Shown here piece after piece: positions 5,445 to 6,657 of a DNA stretch of 6,657 bases (positions within the stretch are counted from its first letter, which is position 1; every line of letters starts with the position of its first letter). Origin of the DNA: Bacteroidales bacterium GP2 (GTDB taxonomy: Bacteria > Bacteroidota > Bacteroidia > Bacteroidales > Muribaculaceae). Position numbers and translations under genes: made by a program. Under the pieces are notes generated by a model. It did no database searches. It saw only the letters and a list, made by a program, of their open reading frames with translations, and was not told where the DNA came from. The DNA lies in the NCBI GenBank assembly GCA_001701115.1, contig DAAJ01000005.1, forward strand, positions 783 through 7,439, written 5' to 3'.

Positions 5445-6532
5445 TTTATTCCTCTTTTATTAAGTTCTGCCTGGTAGCGGCGTGCATTAGCCATGTGCGT
5501 GTCGTAGTCTGCGGCAAAATTGTGGTAGCCGGAAAAATCCTCGCGGGCACACATATATATATAATTGTTTTTTGGCGCGTCAAGCACATCATTTATAGTT
5601 GCCGCTTCTGCAACCCTGATAGGTCCGGGGGGCACTCCTTTGTTTTCATAGGTGTTGTATGGCGAGGATACTTTTAGGTGCTTGGCAAGTATGCGCCTGA
5701 GATTGAAATCGCCTACAGCGTACTTCACTGTCGGGTCAGCCTGAAGTTTCATCCCTTTGTCGAGCCTGTTTAGGTAAAGGCGCGCTATAGTGGGGCGCTC
5801 GTCGCGTTTCATGGTCTCCTCTTCCACAATTGATGCTACTGTAGCAACCTGTACCGGAGTTAGCCCGAGTGCTTTTGCTTTTGCGCGGCGTGTATCGTTC
5901 CAAAAAGAGTTGCGGTGTTTTACCAGTTTCTCCACCACATTGTCTGCGCTCTCGGTCCAGTACATCTCATAGCTGTCGGGCAAAAAGGCGGCAACATACT
6001 GGCGTTCATCATCAAATCCGTATCCGGGCAGCTCTTTCCGGCATGCGGCGAGGAAGTCATCAGCGGAAAACTCCATAGGCTTTGCAATCTTAGCTGCAAG
6101 TTCATCAAGTTTGCGCACGTTATTGAATGTGATTTTAACCGGGGTCTGTGCGCCGGTCTGGAGCCGTCGTGCCATGCGCACAGATGAATTGCCCGGGAAA
6201 AAGCGGTAGGCTCCGTGTGCGGTGGATGGTTTCCCGCCCATTAGCTTCCATAGCCCCATGATGCGGTTTGCCTCACCGCTTCCCATCGCCTCAGTGAGTT
6301 TCTCCTTTATATCCTTTGCCGTGGCATCTTTTGGAATGTACACCCACACCGCGTCACCCCTGTAAGAGTGAAAGCAGAAAACGGCAAATGCGCCGACGAG
6401 CATCAGCGCGGAGATAGCTATGACAACCCATACCAACGGGTTGCTCTTGCTTTTGCGGGATTTGCGCGAGGTCGTTTTTCGGCTTTTTGCCGCACGTTTA
6501 GGCGTGGTTTCAGATATATTTTGCTCTTCCAT
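5441..6532 (-). CDS. mltG: Endolytic murein transglycosylase MltG (YceG-like)
   Basis: The protein has 363 residues. MltG is a membrane-anchored enzyme that cuts nascent peptidoglycan glycan strands inside the chain and so limits their length. Seen here: a basic cytoplasmic N-terminus (Lys/Arg-rich, 11-29), one membrane segment (about 32-54), then the periplasmic part. The LysM-like subdomain spans roughly 62-130 (WVYIPKDATAKDI). The catalytic domain contains AAFLPDSYEMYW (181-192), ASIVEEET (233-240), LQADPTVKYAVG (263-274), SPYNTYENKGVPPGPI (290-305) and the HNFA region near 337. Glu237, the first Glu after ASIV, aligns with the catalytic Glu of E. coli MltG (ASIVEKET). All family motifs are intact and the length is normal. 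The ATG at 6532 gives a sensible short tail before the membrane segment. It is the first gene of a two-gene unit with the DUF2007 gene and is divergent from tRNA-Ser. Confidence 0.96.
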   Translation of the reverse strand: MEEQNISETTPKRAAKSRKTTSRKSRKSKSNPLVWVVIAISALMLVGAFAVFCFHSYRGDAVWVYIPKDATAKDIKEKLTEAMGSGEANRIMGLWKLMGGKPSTAHGAYRFFPGNSSVRMARRLQTGAQTPVKITFNNVRKLDELAAKIAKPMEFSADDFLAACRKELPGYGFDDERQYVAAFLPDSYEMYWTESADNVVEKLVKHRNSFWNDTRRAKAKALGLTPVQVATVASIVEEETMKRDERPTIARLYLNRLDKGMKLQADPTVKYAVGDFNLRRILAKHLKVSSPYNTYENKGVPPGPIRVAEAATINDVLDAPKNNYIYMCAREDFSGYHNFAADYDTHMANARRYQAELNKRGIK

Positions 6533-6536
6533 GCTA

Positions 6537-6558
6537 CAAAATTAAATAAAAAAAGCTA
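6537..6558 (-). promoter_or_regulatory. Candidate mltG promoter -7 elements
   Basis: On the minus strand, TAATTTTG (6544 down to 6537) is a full match to the Bacteroidota -7 box TAnnTTTG. It ends only four bases before the mltG ATG, so it would give an almost leaderless mRNA. A second, imperfect box, TAGCTTTT (6558 down to 6551), would leave a leader of about 12 bases. Neither has a TTG -33 element at the expected 19-21 base spacing. One of them probably serves mltG, but the sequence does not decide which. Confidence 0.35.
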
Positions 6559-6566
6559 CGCTATGC

Positions 6567-6597
6567 TTGCATCGGTAGAAAAAAACAATTACCTTTG
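6567..6597 (+). promoter_or_regulatory. Bacteroidota-type promoter of tRNA-Ser
   Basis: The -33 element TTG lies at 6567-6569 and the -7 element TACCTTTG at 6590-6597, with a 20-base spacer. The -7 box is a full match to TAnnTTTG. Transcription would begin near 6602-6604, about 22 bases before the tRNA, leaving a short 5' leader for RNase P to remove. The -33 element sits inside a small palindrome, ATGCTTGCAT (6563-6572), of unknown meaning. Confidence 0.75.
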
Positions 6598-6625
6598 CAC
6601 CACAATTGGCAACAGCGCCACCAAA

Positions 6626-6657
6626 GGAGAGGTGGGTGAGTGGCTGAAACCACCAGT
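6626..6657 (+). tRNA. tRNA-Ser, 5' part, cut by the window edge
   Basis: The first 32 bases of a tRNA are visible: 5' acceptor strand GGAGAGG, then TG at positions 8-9, a three-pair D stem (GGT with ACC) around the loop GAGTGGCTGAA, a single A, and CCAGT as the 5' side of the anticodon stem. This order and the GGAGAGGTG beginning fit bacterial tRNA-Ser. The window stops exactly before the anticodon loop, so the anticodon and the long variable arm that would prove the serine identity are not seen. Confidence 0.85.

Overview
The window reads as chromosomal DNA of a Bacteroidales bacterium, probably a gut lineage such as Muribaculaceae or Bacteroidaceae. The family-level placement is an inference. 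The evidence is: promoters of the Bacteroidota type (TACCTTTG-like -7 boxes), genes without clear Shine-Dalgarno sites, a C10 (streptopain-type) peptidase with a C-terminal tail resembling a type IX secretion sorting domain, a lipoprotein with a loose Bacteroidota lipobox and acidic residues after the cysteine, and a phosphorylase of the type common in Bacteroides. No mobile element, CRISPR array or rRNA was seen.

Region 1 (1-1500, + strand, visibly more AT-rich): the 3' part of a secreted C10 cysteine peptidase (start and catalytic Cys lie upstream of the window), then after 20 bases a small lipoprotein of 131 residues with a predicted lipocalin-like beta fold. The pair looks co-transcribed and may be a protease with its inhibitor. 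This is the most interesting accessory feature.

Region 2 (1618-5226, + strand): a housekeeping-type operon behind a good Bacteroidota promoter. It holds a YbgC/FadM-like hotdog thioesterase, dprA (joined to the thioesterase by an ATGA overlap), a uridine phosphorylase-like nucleoside phosphorylase and an AI-2E/PerM-family membrane protein. The genes are tightly spaced but functionally unrelated: lipid or thioester metabolism, DNA uptake and recombination, nucleoside salvage, and transport.

Region 3 (5202-6532, - strand): mltG, the endolytic murein transglycosylase, followed through an ATGA overlap by a small DUF2007 protein. The DUF2007 gene converges on the AI-2E gene, and the two overlap by 25 bases at their 3' ends.

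Region 4 (6533-6657): a divergent intergenic region carrying a clear promoter for a tRNA-Ser, which the window edge cuts off just before the anticodon loop.

Most of the window is conventional core genome. I do not see a clearly new system. The best lead is the C10 peptidase and lipoprotein pair.
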